Source: Synaphobranchus kaupii
Lineage: Eukaryota; Chordata; Actinopteri; Anguilliformes; Synaphobranchidae
Direction of reading: 5' to 3'
DNA: 64,000 nucleotides
Assembly (NCBI GenBank): GCA_029718625.1
Contig: CM056396.1
Location: forward strand, 26,843,780-26,907,779
The notes beneath the pieces are model-generated. The model was given only the letters and a program-made list of their open reading frames with translations, searched no databases and had not been told where the DNA came from. Positions 33,969-45,728 of the stretch are shown one piece after another (the stretch's first letter is position 1; each line of letters starts with the position of its first letter). Position numbers and translations under genes: made by a program.

Positions 33969-35495
33969 CACTACTCACAAAAAGTTAGGGATATTCGGCT
34001 TTCGGGTGAAATTTCAGGATGAACCTAAAATGCACTATAACCTTTACAGGTGAAATTAATTTGACCTTCTCTAAACTTTTGAATGCACATGTCCAACTAT
34101 TCAATGTTTCAGTACTTTTTGCACAACTTGCTGTTCTCTAACAAGGAGCTGAACGGCAAAATTCACAACAGGTGTTTGATCCATGAATCGACCAATAAAT
34201 TTCCTGGTTCAATTAGAATTGGTATTTAAACAGTCCTCTTCATCATGCTGTTCACATTTTGACATCATGAGACCAAGACGACACCTAACAATTGATCAAC
34301 AGTACCTCGCCATTGCGAGGCTTCAAACAGGATGTTCTCAGAGGGAAGTGGCCACTGAGCTTAGAGTGTCACAGTGTCATCAGCAGGTTGCAACAGAGAT
34401 ACAGAGAGACTGGAAGAGTCACAGAAAGGCATAGAAGTGGACGTCCTTTGGCCACATCCCACACTGATGGCCGCTTCATTGTGAACAGTGCCCTGCGGAA
34501 CCGGATGATGAATGCCACTCAACTCCAGGCACATTTAAGGGAGGTGAGAGGCACCCAAGTGTCATGTCAGACCATTCGAAACCGTTTACATCAGCGTGGT
34601 CTGCGTGCTAGACGACCTGCAAGGGTACCTGACCACACCACCAGGCACAGGCGTCATCGTCTTGCATGGGCCAGGGAGCATTTACGCTGGACGAGGGACC
34701 AGTGGGCCTCAGTGCTGTTCTCTGATGAGTCGATTCACGTTGAGCAGAAATGATGGCCGCCAACGATGTTGGAGACGTCAAGGATAGCGCTATGCATCAG
34801 CCACTGTTGTCACCAGACGACCCTTTGGTGGTGGCGGTGTTACAGTGTGGGCAGGTGTGTCTAGTCAATACAGAACTGTCCTACACTTTGTGAATGGTAC
34901 AGTGACAAGCCCATACTACCTGAATAACATCATTAATCCAGTCATTGTGCCCCTGCATGAACAACACAGGCCTAATTTCATCTTCATGGACGACAATGCT
35001 CCAGCTCATCGAGGTCGCATCATTAGGGAAAGGCTGCTGGAGACTGGGGTACCTCAAATGGAGTGGCCTGCACTTTCTCCAGACCTGAATCCCATAGAAA
35101 ACCTATGGGATCAGCTGACTCACCGTGTAGAGGCTCGTAACTCTGTACCCCAGAACCTCGATGACCTGAGGGCCGCCCTTCAAGAAGAGTGGGATGCCAT
35201 GCCTCAGCAGACAATAAGTCGACTTGTGAACAGCATGAGACGTCGTTGTCAAGCTGTAATTGATGCTCAAGGGCACATGACAAGTTATTGAGACATTGAC
35301 ATTTTTGTTGTGGTATACCCACCACTGTTGTTGGCTTTTGTTTCAATAAATTGTTTGAGATGAGGAAATCACCATTGCATGCTTCTACTTAAATGCCCTA
35401 CTTTCATGATACGTATAATATCACTGTAGCGTGAACTTACATTTTCCATAAATTTCACCCGAAAGCCAAATATCCCTAACTTTTTGTGAGTAGTG
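33969..35495 (+). mobile_element. Tc1-like element with DD34E transposase, copy A (inactive)
   Basis: 1527 bp between TA dinucleotides. Both ends carry CACTACTCACAAAAAGTTAG followed by GGATATT, with about 50 bp of inverted repeat. The same family is at 57249-58779 and the two copies are nearly identical, so the family was active recently. It ends about 100 bp before the likely splice acceptor of the rapunzel-family gene. Confidence 0.95.
34267..35291 (+). pseudogene. Tc1-like transposase, copy A, broken
   Basis: The frame starts [19 protein letters not shown] (helix-turn-helix domain) and ends AQGHMTSY. Compared with the second copy it has a 2-bp deletion near 34374 (after VSQ), a second 2-bp deletion near 34728 in the first catalytic motif (FSDES), and a TAG at 34785-34787. 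The second catalytic Asp ([11 protein letters not shown]) and the Glu ([12 protein letters not shown]) are intact, spaced 34 residues apart. It cannot make a complete transposase. Confidence 0.93.
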
Positions 35496-35648
35496 TATAT
35501 GAATAATGTATGTAATGCATAAAAATATCACTGCTTTACACACACACACACACTCTTCCTATATACTATATACCAGCTGATGGTAATAATATTGTTATCC
35601 CAGGGAACATTGGGACCTCAAGTTTTCTGTGACATCATCAATACAGCG

Positions 35649-36848
35649 ATGGCGGTCGTCGAGGCAACAGTGGCCTCCCGGCTGATAAAGCAGCTGGCCG
35701 ACAAGAAAGAGTCGGTGGGGGCCTTCATGGAGATGCTGGAGAAAGGGGCGGAGCTCTTGGTGGAGACGGTGGGTGAGATGATGCCCATTTTCTCCATTGT
35801 GGCGCCCGTGGTGCAGCTGGCCCTGGACAACGTGGAGAGCAAGGAGGCGGAGTTCATGAAGGCGCAGTTCCAGAAGGTGCGAGACCGGCTGGAGGTCGTC
35901 TCCGACGAGATCCGTCACGTCGACCAGGAGATCAGGAAGAGCGGGGCGGACACCACCTACTTCTCCGTGGAGGAGAACCTGACCAATCAGTTCCGCAAGT
36001 TCATGGACGCCCTAAACACCAAGCCGAAGTTCCGGGAGGTCAAGAAGAAGCTCTTTCTGGAGCACTTCTCCAAGACCAGGGGCGACAAGAACCTGCACAT
36101 CCTGTACGCCGCCGTGACGGGGGACAACTTCTCCGGGGAGTCGGTGCTGGAGATCACCCTCAACTATCAGGAAAAGAGCCGCCGGGTCGTGGAGGACTTC
36201 TGCGCCCGTCTGAAGAACCTCTTCTGCCTGGGGCTTATCGCCCTGGTGGGCCAGGCGGCGCTGAAGGGAGCCGGTGAGGAAGAGGACGTCATGAAGGACT
36301 GGGGGGAGAGGATGAGGGTCGTGGAGGAGAGGATGAAGGCGGCGGTAGAGGCCTGCAAGGCCGGCTTCGCTGAGCAGGCCGAGCTGGACGTGGGAAAGCG
36401 GCTGAAGGAGTGGAGCGGCAAAACGGCGGCTCAGCTCTCCGGCGACGTCGCGGCGTTCCTAAACCAGAAATACGACTGGGTGTCCTGGTCGGTCCGGGCT
36501 TACGCCCGCTCACGGGGCTGCTTCAGCGACCTGGTGTACGGGGGCAAGGACCAGGCCGTCTGCGGGCGGAACCACTTCACCTTCGAGGGCCTGATTCAGG
36601 TGGTGGTGTCCTACAGCCAGAACCCCGTTGGCGTGGACAAGGGCAGCCTTGGCGAGCTGATCGAGGGCCAGGGGAGGACGCGGGACCTGGAGAAGCTGGC
36701 GCGCGCGATTCACGGCGGCCAGCCTCGCTGCGTGGTGCACGTGGTCAGCAGTCGCTGGCGTGTGGCTTTTGATCCCGGAACCTTCCCCGATGACTGTCGG
36801 TACTACCAACGGTACAGGAACGCCCATATCTACATACACACAGAGTGA
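35649..36848 (+). CDS. Rapunzel-family protein
   Basis: An intact 399-residue frame in one exon. I chose the ATG of MAVVEATVASRLIKQL; an in-frame ATG 69 nt upstream precedes a good acceptor (TTATCCCAG at 35593-35603), so it is intronic. Family landmarks in order: a hydrophobic stretch FSIVAPVVQLALDNVES, EFMKAQFQKVRDRLEVVSDE, YFSVEENLTNQFRKFMDALN, RRVVEDFCARLKNLFCLGLI, KYDWVSWSVRAYA, VVVSYSQNP and the end FPDDCRYYQRY. These match the fish rapunzel (rpz) group, one member of which is known from a skeletal-overgrowth mutant in zebrafish; the molecular function is unknown. Which paralogue this is cannot be told. The gene is much richer in GC than its surroundings. A 5' non-coding exon should lie upstream, perhaps beyond the Tc1 element. 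Confidence 0.88.
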   Translation: MAVVEATVASRLIKQLADKKESVGAFMEMLEKGAELLVETVGEMMPIFSIVAPVVQLALDNVESKEAEFMKAQFQKVRDRLEVVSDEIRHVDQEIRKSGADTTYFSVEENLTNQFRKFMDALNTKPKFREVKKKLFLEHFSKTRGDKNLHILYAAVTGDNFSGESVLEITLNYQEKSRRVVEDFCARLKNLFCLGLIALVGQAALKGAGEEEDVMKDWGERMRVVEERMKAAVEACKAGFAEQAELDVGKRLKEWSGKTAAQLSGDVAAFLNQKYDWVSWSVRAYARSRGCFSDLVYGGKDQAVCGRNHFTFEGLIQVVVSYSQNPVGVDKGSLGELIEGQGRTRDLEKLARAIHGGQPRCVVHVVSSRWRVAFDPGTFPDDCRYYQRYRNAHIYIHTE

Positions 36849-37980
36849 CTACTAACGATACCACCAGCATAGGAAAAGCCACATTTACAATATTACCCAA
36901 GGGACCACTCATATCTCCATAAGGTTAGACTGACTGGGGATGTCTCGTTGAAGGTATGATCTCTCGGAATGTGCAGTACATGACCGTCATGGAGGGTCTC
37001 ACGTAATCTTTGTGGGGTGGACATCTAACTACATTAAAAAAAAGATTTTTTTAAAACATGACGTGGCCTTTCAGCTTTAAAGGTGTTTTTGTGTTAGTCA
37101 TATTGGACACAGATTACTTGAAGGGAATTATTTTGAGATAGGTTGGCATCGAACATATGGTATTATCAGGGGATCCTGGTTGAACTAGAGTGGGAAAACC
37201 GATAAGCAGAGTCTGTGTGTGTGTGTATGTATTTATCAGTAAGGGCAGAAGAGAATAATCTTTCACAGCTGCGCAAGGTAAATGACTTCACAACACGTCA
37301 ACCTTGAAAGCCATTTGTTTTTTTTTGTTGTGGTGCCAAACACTGAATTCTGTCATCCATCTGAAATATTGCTTGGCAACTTCCTTATAGTAAAACCTAT
37401 AGGAAAAAAAATTTAAGTTCAAATTAATTGCTAAAATGAAATGAGGGGAGGGAATATGTCCATAACATGTTTTGAAATGCAGAAAGCATGCTTTATTTTA
37501 AGCTGGTGATCATCAATGCTGTTGCTGAAAGAAAAAAAAAAAAAAAGTATTAGCCACAGCCTTTGAAAAGTGTTATCTTGATGCTGCCCCCTCCCCCCCC
37601 CCGATTGGTGGCTCAGATCAATGGGTTGACCCCACGTGACATTGCACTTTCTCGCAAACAGTAAACATTGAACCATTAGGATATATTGAAAATCATTGTC
37701 CAGGATATATTGAAAAAAATTGTCCAGGTCTTACATATTATCGTGGAATTTCATCCTTTCATCATGTTCCCGTGGTTATGTCAAAATTCTTATGCAGCCA
37801 CGATCCAAATGTAAATAAATATTAAATGTTTTTTTTAATGGTCAAAATAGGGTTCTAATAATCATTCTAATGAAAATGCTACCATTGCATTTAAAGGGGC
37901 GGGGTGTCCAATCTAGTATTCCCCTATATCTACGTACTGGCTGTAGCGGGCTGTGGGGAGGCGGTGGGCCGAAAGCCTGT
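36849..37980. other. Intergenic between rapunzel-like and PI-PLC genes
   Basis: The 3' ends of two convergent genes face each other here. No further exon seen. Poly-A near 37530, a C-run at 37592-37602 and AATAAATATTAAAT at 37815. Confidence 0.5.
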
Positions 37981-38247
37981 TCAGTTGAAGTCGATGATCA
38001 TTTTGAGGAGGGGGGCGGCGGGGAAGTCCATGGTGATGATGCCCAAGCGCTTGGATATTCCCGCCATGTCGGACAGGTACTTGTAGAGCCGGCCGTTGAT
38101 CCTCTGGGCCACTGCGTTGGGGTAGGCGAAGATTCCCGCCCCGCTGGCGAAGGTGAGGTAAGTGCGGGTGCTGTTCCCCACGGCTGCCGCGGCCAGATGC
38201 TCGTGGACGCTCTGCCACTTCTCCGACACGTGGAGGAGAGTCGGGAC
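37981..38247 (-). CDS. PI-PLC X-domain phosphodiesterase, last exon
   Basis: Acceptor CCTCCCAG|GTC, phase 0, stop TGA at 37981-37983. It encodes VPTLLHVSEKWQSVHEHL, STRTYLTFASGAG, AYPNAVAQRINGRLYKYL and GIITMDFPAAPLLKMIIDFN. The final GIITMDFP..L...II matches the last beta strand of the PI-PLC X barrel, where this family ends. Compact and GC-rich like the rapunzel-type gene it faces. Confidence 0.85.
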   Translation of the reverse strand, partial: VPTLLHVSEKWQSVHEHLAAAAVGNSTRTYLTFASGAGIFAYPNAVAQRINGRLYKYLSDMAGISKRLGIITMDFPAAPLLKMIIDFN

Positions 38248-38439
38248 CTGGGAGGGGGACAGGGCGGGGCGGGGAGGGGTTGAGGGGGGCGTTACAGTGG
38301 TATGAAGGGTGCCGTTAGCCCTTAAAGAAATTTTAAAAAAATATATATATTTCTAGTTATTCTTATATTCTTGTTTGTGCGTTAGAAAAAAAATGTTACT
38401 CAAGCTAAGTTAGTCTGCCAAACGTATCCCAAATAATTC

Positions 38440-38622
38440 CCATTCTCCCTCACCTGCCTCATTTCCATACTCTACCTTCCCCTCTCCCATCCTTTTCCCC
38501 CTTTCCCTATTTCCACTTCCTCTTCCCCTATCTCCAACTTCCCCCTTCCCTATTTCAGCTTCCTCTTCCCCTATCTCCCACTTCCTCTTCCCCTATTCCC
38601 TACTTGCATTCCCCTCCTCCCT
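38440..38622. repeat. Pyrimidine-rich degenerate repeat in PI-PLC intron
   Basis: Irregular repeats of CTTCCTCTTCCCCTATCTCC filling most of the 378-bp intron. Confidence 0.8.
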
Positions 38623-38625
38623 CAC

Positions 38626-39199
38626 CTTCCAGTCATCAGCGATGTGCAGGGAGCCGTAGCGCATGCCCAGGTCGGGCCCGGAGAAGTCCTGCAGGACGAC
38701 CAGCTTGCCCCTGGCCTGACCCATGGTCGGGGTGATCCGGCTGTGCCACAGCAGGTCCCAGTTAGCGTAGCAGTGGACGTAGTCGACCACCGCCGCGTAG
38801 ATATCGTTGGTCTCGCTAAACTCCTCCTTCAGCCGCATCAGCACCGTCTCGGTGGGCCGCTCCTGCAGGAAGCGGGCCACGCCCTCCAGAACCTGGCCCA
38901 GGTGCGCCCGCTGGTACACCACCCCGTGGTGGATGGTCAGGTTGCCCTTGACGTGGCGCACCCTCATGTCCAGGAAGCGCACGCCCGCCCGCAGCTGCAG
39001 GTCCAGGGGCCAGGACTGGCATTCGGTCAGGGCGCCGCCGTAGAAGGCCATGGTGTTGTGGGTGCCCGGGAGTGTCACCTCTGACAGGGGCCGGCTGTCC
39101 GGGATCGACGCCATCCAGGACGGGTTGAGGAATTCGGGGGCGCCAGTGTCGTCGTATTCGGGCCTCTGGACCTTTCCCTCGCAGGTCACGGCCAGGACC
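38626..39199 (-). CDS. PI-PLC X-domain phosphodiesterase, catalytic exon
   Basis: A secreted-type phosphatidylinositol phosphodiesterase of the single X-domain class, which cleaves phosphatidylinositol to diacylglycerol and inositol phosphate. Acceptor ATATCAG|G (needs two bases from the previous exon); donor TGGAAG|GTGAGG, joining in phase 0 to the last exon. Catalytic features: LPGTHNTMAFYGG (first His), GVRFLDMRVR, LTIHHGVVY (second His) and VLMRLKEEF. Upstream exon(s), which would carry the start codon and any signal peptide, lie above 39199 and were not identified. Not a modular PLC beta/gamma/delta type: no PH, EF-hand, Y or C2 domains. In fish such genes are often annotated as 1-phosphatidylinositol phosphodiesterase-like. 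Confidence 0.88.
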
Positions 39200-39766
39200 C
39201 TGATATACGCCCCCAAAAAGGGGGGTTGGGGTGAGGGTAGGAATAGATGGTCCTTCAAATACAGATATTTTAGATATGCATTTGCATGTATGAGTTTCAT
39301 ATATAACATGGATTACTTACATCTGTTTTTTTTGGTATAGGTTTACACCCCAATGTCTTCTATAAAGCAAACAACATTTGATTGTAGTTTATAGGTACAT
39401 TTATTTTGTATTTTTGATGGCTTTTAGTGTAATTTTTCCCATCCTTGGGGGAAACTCCCCAATGGGCCAAATTCAATCGCTAAGGCAAACGAGGGCTTTT
39501 GTGCTATTCAAACATTGAGTTAAAACCCACATTCAGCTCAACAAATATAAATACCCCAAATGATTTAAATCATTATCATTTGAAACCAATTGCAACACGC
39601 TGATTGTTTTTAAAATCACCTTTCTGTAATCAAGAAAGAACAACACTCACTCCATAATTAAGATTCATTTAGCTAACCCTTCCTTTTTTTGCTATCTCAG
39701 CTCCTTTTAAGGGGGAAGAAGGTTGTGCTCTCTCTTCCTCTCCCAAAATTTTGTTTATTGGATTTG
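39200..39766. other. Upstream of the PI-PLC catalytic exon, nothing firm
   Basis: Should contain an intron and perhaps a first exon on the minus strand; none recognised. Confidence 0.4.
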
Positions 39767-40292
39767 ATAATAATAATAATAATGCCTAGAATTTATATGG
39801 CGCCTTTCTCACACTCAGTGCTTGACAGTGATGAGGGGGAAACTCGCCTCAACCACCACCAATGTGTAGTCCCCCACCTGTGGAGAGCCAGAATGCTCAC
39901 CACACATCAGCTGAGGTGGAGAGGGAGATAGCCAATTAAGCTGGGGGATGATTAGGTAGCAGATTGAAAGAGCCAGGTTGGGAGTTTAGCCAGGACACCG
40001 GGTAAACTCCTACTCTTCAAGCGTCATGGGATCTTTAATGACCAGTGAGTCAGGACCTCGGTTTAACGTCTCATCCGAAAAAAAGCATCTCCTACAGCAC
40101 AGTGTCCCCATCCCTGCACTGGGGCATATTTGACTAGAGGGAAGACTGCCCCCTACTGGTCCACCAACACCACTTCCAGCAGCAACTTAGTTTTCCCTGG
40201 AGGTCTCCCATCCAAGTACTAACCAAGCCCACACCTGCTTAGCTTCAGCCATTCAGCAGGAGCAGATTGCATGGTGGTATGGCTGCTGGCAT
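39767..40292 (-). mobile_element. 5S rRNA-derived SINE (SINE3 type)
   Basis: On the minus strand the head reads CAGCCATACCACCATGCAAT, then GAAGCTAAGCAGG and TTAGTACTTGGATGGGAGAC, the internal promoter (box A, IE and box C) of 5S rRNA. The body continues to GGCGCCATATAAATTCTAGG and a (TTA)n tail at 39767-39785. About 525 bp, apparently full length. Confidence 0.92.
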
Positions 40293-40440
40293 GGCTGCTG
40301 GCAAGATAGACCACTGCTTTCATAGAGATCAGATGCCTATACGCAGCACAGAGGTAGACTGGGCTGATGTTTCTAGCCTGCATATAGTGTACAGGTAGGC
40401 AGTTCTAAGAACAGGTGACTCAGGATGTTGTGTATCATAC

Positions 40441-40653
40441 ACACTGAGAAAAAAGGGGTTCTTTGGCTTGTCTTCATAGGGGAATCCTTTTTAGTTCTTT
40501 ATGGAACGCTCTATGGTAGGTGTTTTAAAAAAAATTTATAATGTGAAAGCTCCCTGATTGAACCGTTTTGCACAACAAAGAACCCTTGAACTAGATAGGG
40601 TTCCTCTATGGAGACATAGAGGAGCCTTTTGGAACCCTTTCTTCTGAGAGTGT
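40441..40653. mobile_element. MITE with AACCCTTT inverted ends, 213 bp
   Basis: Left end ACACTGAGAAAAAAGGGGTTC pairs imperfectly with the right end GAACCCTTTCTTCTGAGAGTGT. The internal motifs AAAGAACCCTT and GGGTTCCTCTATGG are repeated inverted, as in a common fish MITE group. Confidence 0.75.
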
Positions 40654-42110
40654 ACTCGAGTGGCTCGTTTGCGGAGAAATCTTACCCTAAAAAGACCATC
40701 GTCTCCAGCAGGGTCCACGCAATGGCCACAGTTCTCCTGTAGCTCCCCATTCTGGAATTTTTAATGCTTCCAAAAGCGACTGAATCTGTACAGCAGTTAA
40801 TTGATGCGTAATAGTAACCTGTTGCTGGCAGCTGTTAGATATAATTAGCATGAACCATAATACATTCATTATTAATATTAGGTGTCAAAACGCATCTTCC
40901 GTACATCTTCTGTACAACAGAAGCAAATGCTAATGGCCCTGTTGCTATCCATGCTATATCCATTGTGCCATTAATTTAACATACTTATAAACATATGAAT
41001 CTTATCTTTTCATAGAAGAGTCTATAACCACAAAAGTAATGACTAATCCACATCACTCTGCCATTTGTCCCCAAAACATGTTATTTTGAACATGCATTCC
41101 TCATGTACTTGGGTTCTCTGCTAACTTTGCATGACCAACTGACTTTTGCATATTACATTTGCATTTCTGTCTTCCTTTTTCACTAAAATTCCCTTTTACT
41201 TACTGAGAAGTGCAAGAATCAAACACATTTTACACAGGGGTGAGGGTGAACATTACTAACAGTCAGTGACAGTCACAATTATTGAAAGGGTATAATTCGG
41301 AACCGTTTTAAACATACAGGACAGTGCATAGATTGGCACATATCACACTTTCGGAGTACATCATTATAGAATACATAATTACTGAGTGCCATCTGCATTT
41401 CAGTCAGGATGCTAAATGTACACGGCTAAAATATATAAAGCTAAAAGTGCGTTCACATGTTTATTTGGGCATTTTATTTCCCCAATGGTGTTTATACAAT
41501 TTTTTATATACCTGTGTTGAAGTTCATTCTACTTATTGCAGATCAAACTGAATGTTAATGAATGGTAACGGTCAACGGTCAAATTCTGTAACACCTCAGG
41601 TATGAAAAAAAGCAGGCGTCAAATAAATGCAATGCACACAGAGCAAGAGGCAGATATAAATGAAAGGTGATCAAATTAGAACCTGCCAAACAGCTGACTT
41701 TCAACAGGAACACACAGGCAGGTCTGCCCTGATGGCTCTTTGGGTCCTAAGCATTTTAAACCTGCTCCAGAACACCAACAAACTCAAATATCAACTGTCG
41801 TCAACTGTCAAAGGAATCAGGCCTGGTTGATGCTGCGCGAGTGTGGAAACCACAGGAATGTGTAATGTTGTATTTACCTGACTGTGAAGGGTGGAGCTGT
41901 CAGCTGGGGGATCCTGCGGGCGAGCGAGCAGGCCAGTGAATGAGTGAAGAGAGGGAGGAGAGGGAAAAAGGCCATGTTGACCTAGCTGATCCCAAAAACA
42001 GCCCCCCTCTGCAGAGAGGGAGGGAGGGGGGGGTAACCACGTCACTGCGCATAGACAGGGCGGGCTCGACTGATCACGCCACCGTTACAGACCCTCTGCT
42101 CGGTGCAGTC
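40654..42110. other. Intergenic, no recognised gene
   Basis: AT-rich; the open frames are short. Nothing recognisable on either strand. Confidence 0.45.
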
Positions 42111-42115
42111 ACTTC

Positions 42116-42116
<1 letters not shown>

Positions 42117-42157
<41 letters not shown>

Positions 42158-42185
42158 CAGAGGCACAAACATAAAGACACACAAA

Positions 42186-42218
<33 letters not shown>
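42117..42218. repeat. (CA)n microsatellite, interrupted
   Basis: Two CA runs (42117-42148 and 42187-42218) separated by CA-like degenerate sequence. Confidence 0.93.
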
Positions 42219-42222
<4 letters not shown>

Positions 42223-43550
42223 TTAGAGTACAGGTGGGGACACCACTTTCTAAATGGCCTAGAGACCTGGTTTCAACTCAATTTTTTTTTTCAACTGTGT
42301 GATCCTGAAGATCACTTGGAATATGAGTATTTATCAGTTTGAGAAAGCTGACTTTTTGGTCTGGTTTTTCTAATCCGGTGGGGACACCCCCATTATGTCT
42401 TGCCCCGAATCACCACTAGGTGTCACCATTTTTTATTTGCATTAACACCAATGTAATTACAAATTATTAACCATTAAATATGCAATTTGGGCTACTGGTG
42501 ACTATGAAGACTTTTTTGATTAGTCTGTGTTGCATTTGGTCTTCAATATGATGATTTTAAATGGACAAAATACATTAGAAAAGGCGTAATGGGTGTAAAG
42601 GAACTGCAAGCTGTTCCACTATCCTGTTATCCATCATTTTCAGAACATGTTACCTTAGACCTTACTACCTAACTACCTTAGACACAAATGTCAGGTAGAC
42701 AGTCATATGAAAAAGTACACCCTCAAACGGTCGTCAGTTTTTTTTTGACATATGTGGACACAGGTTTATTTTATTTGAATTTAAACCAGATTGATTAAAG
42801 TAAACTAATTTAACAAATTTAGAAAAAAAACTTTGGAATCACTTAAGCAATTGAAATGAATATAAATGCAAATTCCTCCTGAGGAAAATAATTATAAATA
42901 AATCATTTAAAAGTATCATGTGTCCTTTTTTAAATTAGACAATCTTTAACAGTAAAAAGCATTGGAATAAGGATCAAATATCCATGTGTCCAAATATGTC
43001 TAAAGAGACAACTTATCTGGGGATGTACTTACTTTTTCACATGACTAAGTCAAACCACAAGAACACTATAAAGTCAGTAACACTTTACATTAAGTTGCAC
43101 CTATACCTGTGTAGCTAAATTGTAACTAATTTGGTAAGAGGATATTACTGAGGAACTCCAATGTAGGTAACATGGAACAGCAGTTAGCGGTATGCTTAAT
43201 GATACATGTGGAACAAGGCCAGCCCTGTTACATCTCTCCTGCTGAAATCAAATACTTCCATATCATAAAAACACATTGCGAAATTAACAGGCAAGCTTTA
43301 ACAGGCAAATCTTAATGTAATGTGTTACCAAAAAGTCATTATAACATGCCTTAGTATCACCTAACTTCTTGGACAGTCAGACTGACCAGCATTCCCTGTT
43401 GAATTTACAGCCTGGTTAATACGAGTACTTGATTTTCTATATGATAAAGCATGTTAGGTGAAGACCTACCCCAGACCCTGATTGACTATAGCTCAGGGTC
43501 CATCTGATCCAGTTTGAATAGCTAACACAACAACAAAGCAGCAATACCAG
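42219..43550. other. Intergenic, no recognised gene
   Basis: AT-rich sequence. CCCTACTGG-type and GGTGTCACC phrases near 42415 suggest old repeats but no family can be named. Confidence 0.4.
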
Positions 43551-43896
43551 CAGTGTTTCCCCTAGATATTTTTTCAGGCCGGGCGGTGAAAGTGCGCCAT
43601 TTTGCGTAGAGGCGGAAACTATAATTACACCCTCATAATAGCGCAGCCATTGAAAATTTTAATTAGGCCTAACGGGAAACCGAAGCCGTTTTGGCAAGGG
43701 TTTTTCCCGATACTATTTTGATCATTCCCGCATTCTGCGGTAAGGGAAATATTACAGCTACATTAAAAAAAAAGAATAATATAAAAAAATTAATTTTTTC
43801 ATTAAAATTATTTATTTTCCCTCTTGTTGAAGCCGGGCGGCACGTGAGTTTGGCCGGGCGGGCCGCCCGGCCAAGATAACGGTAGGGGAAACACTG
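43551..43896. mobile_element. hAT-like MITE, 346 bp
   Basis: Terminal inverted repeats CAGTGTTTCCCCTA and TAGGGGAAACACTG (14 bp, perfect), with GGCCGGGCGG blocks just inside both ends. No clear 8-bp duplication could be aligned. Confidence 0.85.
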
Positions 43897-45129
43897 ACCA
43901 GTAAGGGAATGGGACAGCTTCCATTCAATTAAACAGTTACATTGCCCTGGGTTGTTTCAACAATATTTTACTAAGCAAGTGCCACAAAACTAAATGCTTG
44001 CATGTATACAATTATGATTCTTCCATCTTCAATATTTGTCAGCAAATAGAATAAATGTAGAATAAAAAGTGGCTGCTCAGAGCATGTTATTGCAGCTTCC
44101 AGTGGAATGCCAGCAAATTACTAAAAACTATTTCTGGCAATTAACATCTGTGAATGAAATGCAAATGAGCTCAGCTATCACACAGGGTTTTCTCCTAACA
44201 AAACTTAGCTGTGCCTACCTCGGAGATTAGTTAAAGCACAAGGTTTACTTAGCAAGTCAGAAAACTAAAAATTGTCATGCAATGATGTTCTGTAAGTGCT
44301 GTTCACAAGTATCACCAGTTTGTACAGCTACAAGACATTAGGTGTGCCCCCAAATAGTTTTGTTAATGTCTCTACAAAAGGTGCTTCTTTTCATTGCAAC
44401 ACACCACATAGAACATCAATTGCTGAAATATATGCATGGAATAGGTGAATTGAGATTTCCTGGGGCCTTATTGTTTGCTGTTTTTATTATTTTTTCTTAC
44501 TTCATTTTAGCTGTTTAGCTTTATATGTTATATATTTAGTTATGTATTGATCAACACTCTGATAGTGTCTGCCAAAAGACAATTTTACAGATCCACATCG
44601 AGTGTGGCTTTCATTAACTTTATTACCAACTAACATGGCTTAGGCTACCCACCTAAGTACCTGGATCTTACTGGCTGCACCCTTGATCTGGCTGCAGCTT
44701 CCAGCTTTTGTAGGCACGGGTCTCCCCATTCCTGTGGCTGGCTACCCCGACCCGGTGTGCTTCAGCTGTCAGCGATGTCTGGGCTGCTTGCCACACCTGC
44801 CTGCTTCTCTCTGTGTCAACAAGGTTCCCGCTGCGGCTGGTGCTGGCTAATCAATAGAGCTCCGTAGTCCCGCCCCCTCCTATCTCTGGCTGGTCCCGGA
44901 AGACTGCCGGAAGCCATTACCTGCCCCCACTTCGGGATCTTTCAGTCACCCTTATGATGATATTATGGCATTGTATGGACCAAACTTTGACATATATGTG
45001 ATAAAGTCCATTATATACTCCCCACCACGTTTAAATCAAAAAAAAAATTGTCAAAATTCCCAAGCTTAACTTCCCATGGTAAATTTCCAGAAATGTTCTA
45101 CCCCTTTACAACCTTAGTAGCACCTCAAG
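43897..45129. other. Intergenic, no recognised gene
   Basis: No exon or transposon recognised; a GC-rich patch at 44690-44940 lacks a convincing open frame. Confidence 0.4.
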
Positions 45130-45640
45130 TTGTGTCTTTTCCACCACTCTGCTCCCTGGTTCACCCATGAACTCCAGCAATTAAAATCATAGGGCGCCAT
45201 TTGGAAAGGTTAGCCAAGAGACATGATCTAGCAGTCCACTACTCCGAAGTCTACTCCGATCATCGCAACCACTACAGAAATGCACCCATAGCAACCAGAC
45301 AACTTGAAGCTAAAACAAAAACTCGTCTGCAACATTCAGGAACTGCAATATGCAGATGACTGCGCGTTCCTGGCCCACAGCCCAGCTGCCATGCAACATG
45401 CACTGGATGTCGTGACCACATCACACCCATTCTCACTCAGCTACACTGGCTTCCGGTTCAACAGCGCATTGCCTTTCAGATCCTCCTCCTCACTTACAAA
45501 GCCCTACACACCCTTGCAACCTCCTTTCTCTCTGACCTCCTCCACGCAAACTTGCATTTTGCTCTTCAGCTGGCCTCCTGTCCACCCCTACCATCCGACT
45601 CACTACAATGGGTGCTTGAGCATTCAGTTGGACAGTACAG
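45130..45640 (+). mobile_element. Rearranged L2/Rex-like LINE fragments
   Basis: Three pieces in the right order but not contiguous: the end of an endonuclease domain (ELQQLKS, HLERLAKRHDLAVH, frame changes), the RT catalytic box LQYADDCAFLAH (45344-45378) and the C-terminal LHWLPVQQRIAFQILLLTYK region near 45440-45510. The large parts missing between them show a deleted copy. Confidence 0.75.
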
Positions 45641-45656
45641 TGTAGAGACACAGAAG

Positions 45657-45728
45657 AATGGGAACAAGTTGAAATGGGAACAAGTTGAAATGGGAACAAG
45701 TTGAAATGGGAACAAGTTGAAATGGGAA
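45657..45728. repeat. 16-bp minisatellite, four copies
   Basis: TGGGAACAAGTTGAAA repeated head to tail. Confidence 0.95.

Noticed and set aside
40180..40292. 5S rRNA gene
   Set aside because: Only the internal promoter region is 5S-like; it continues into a SINE body and tail.
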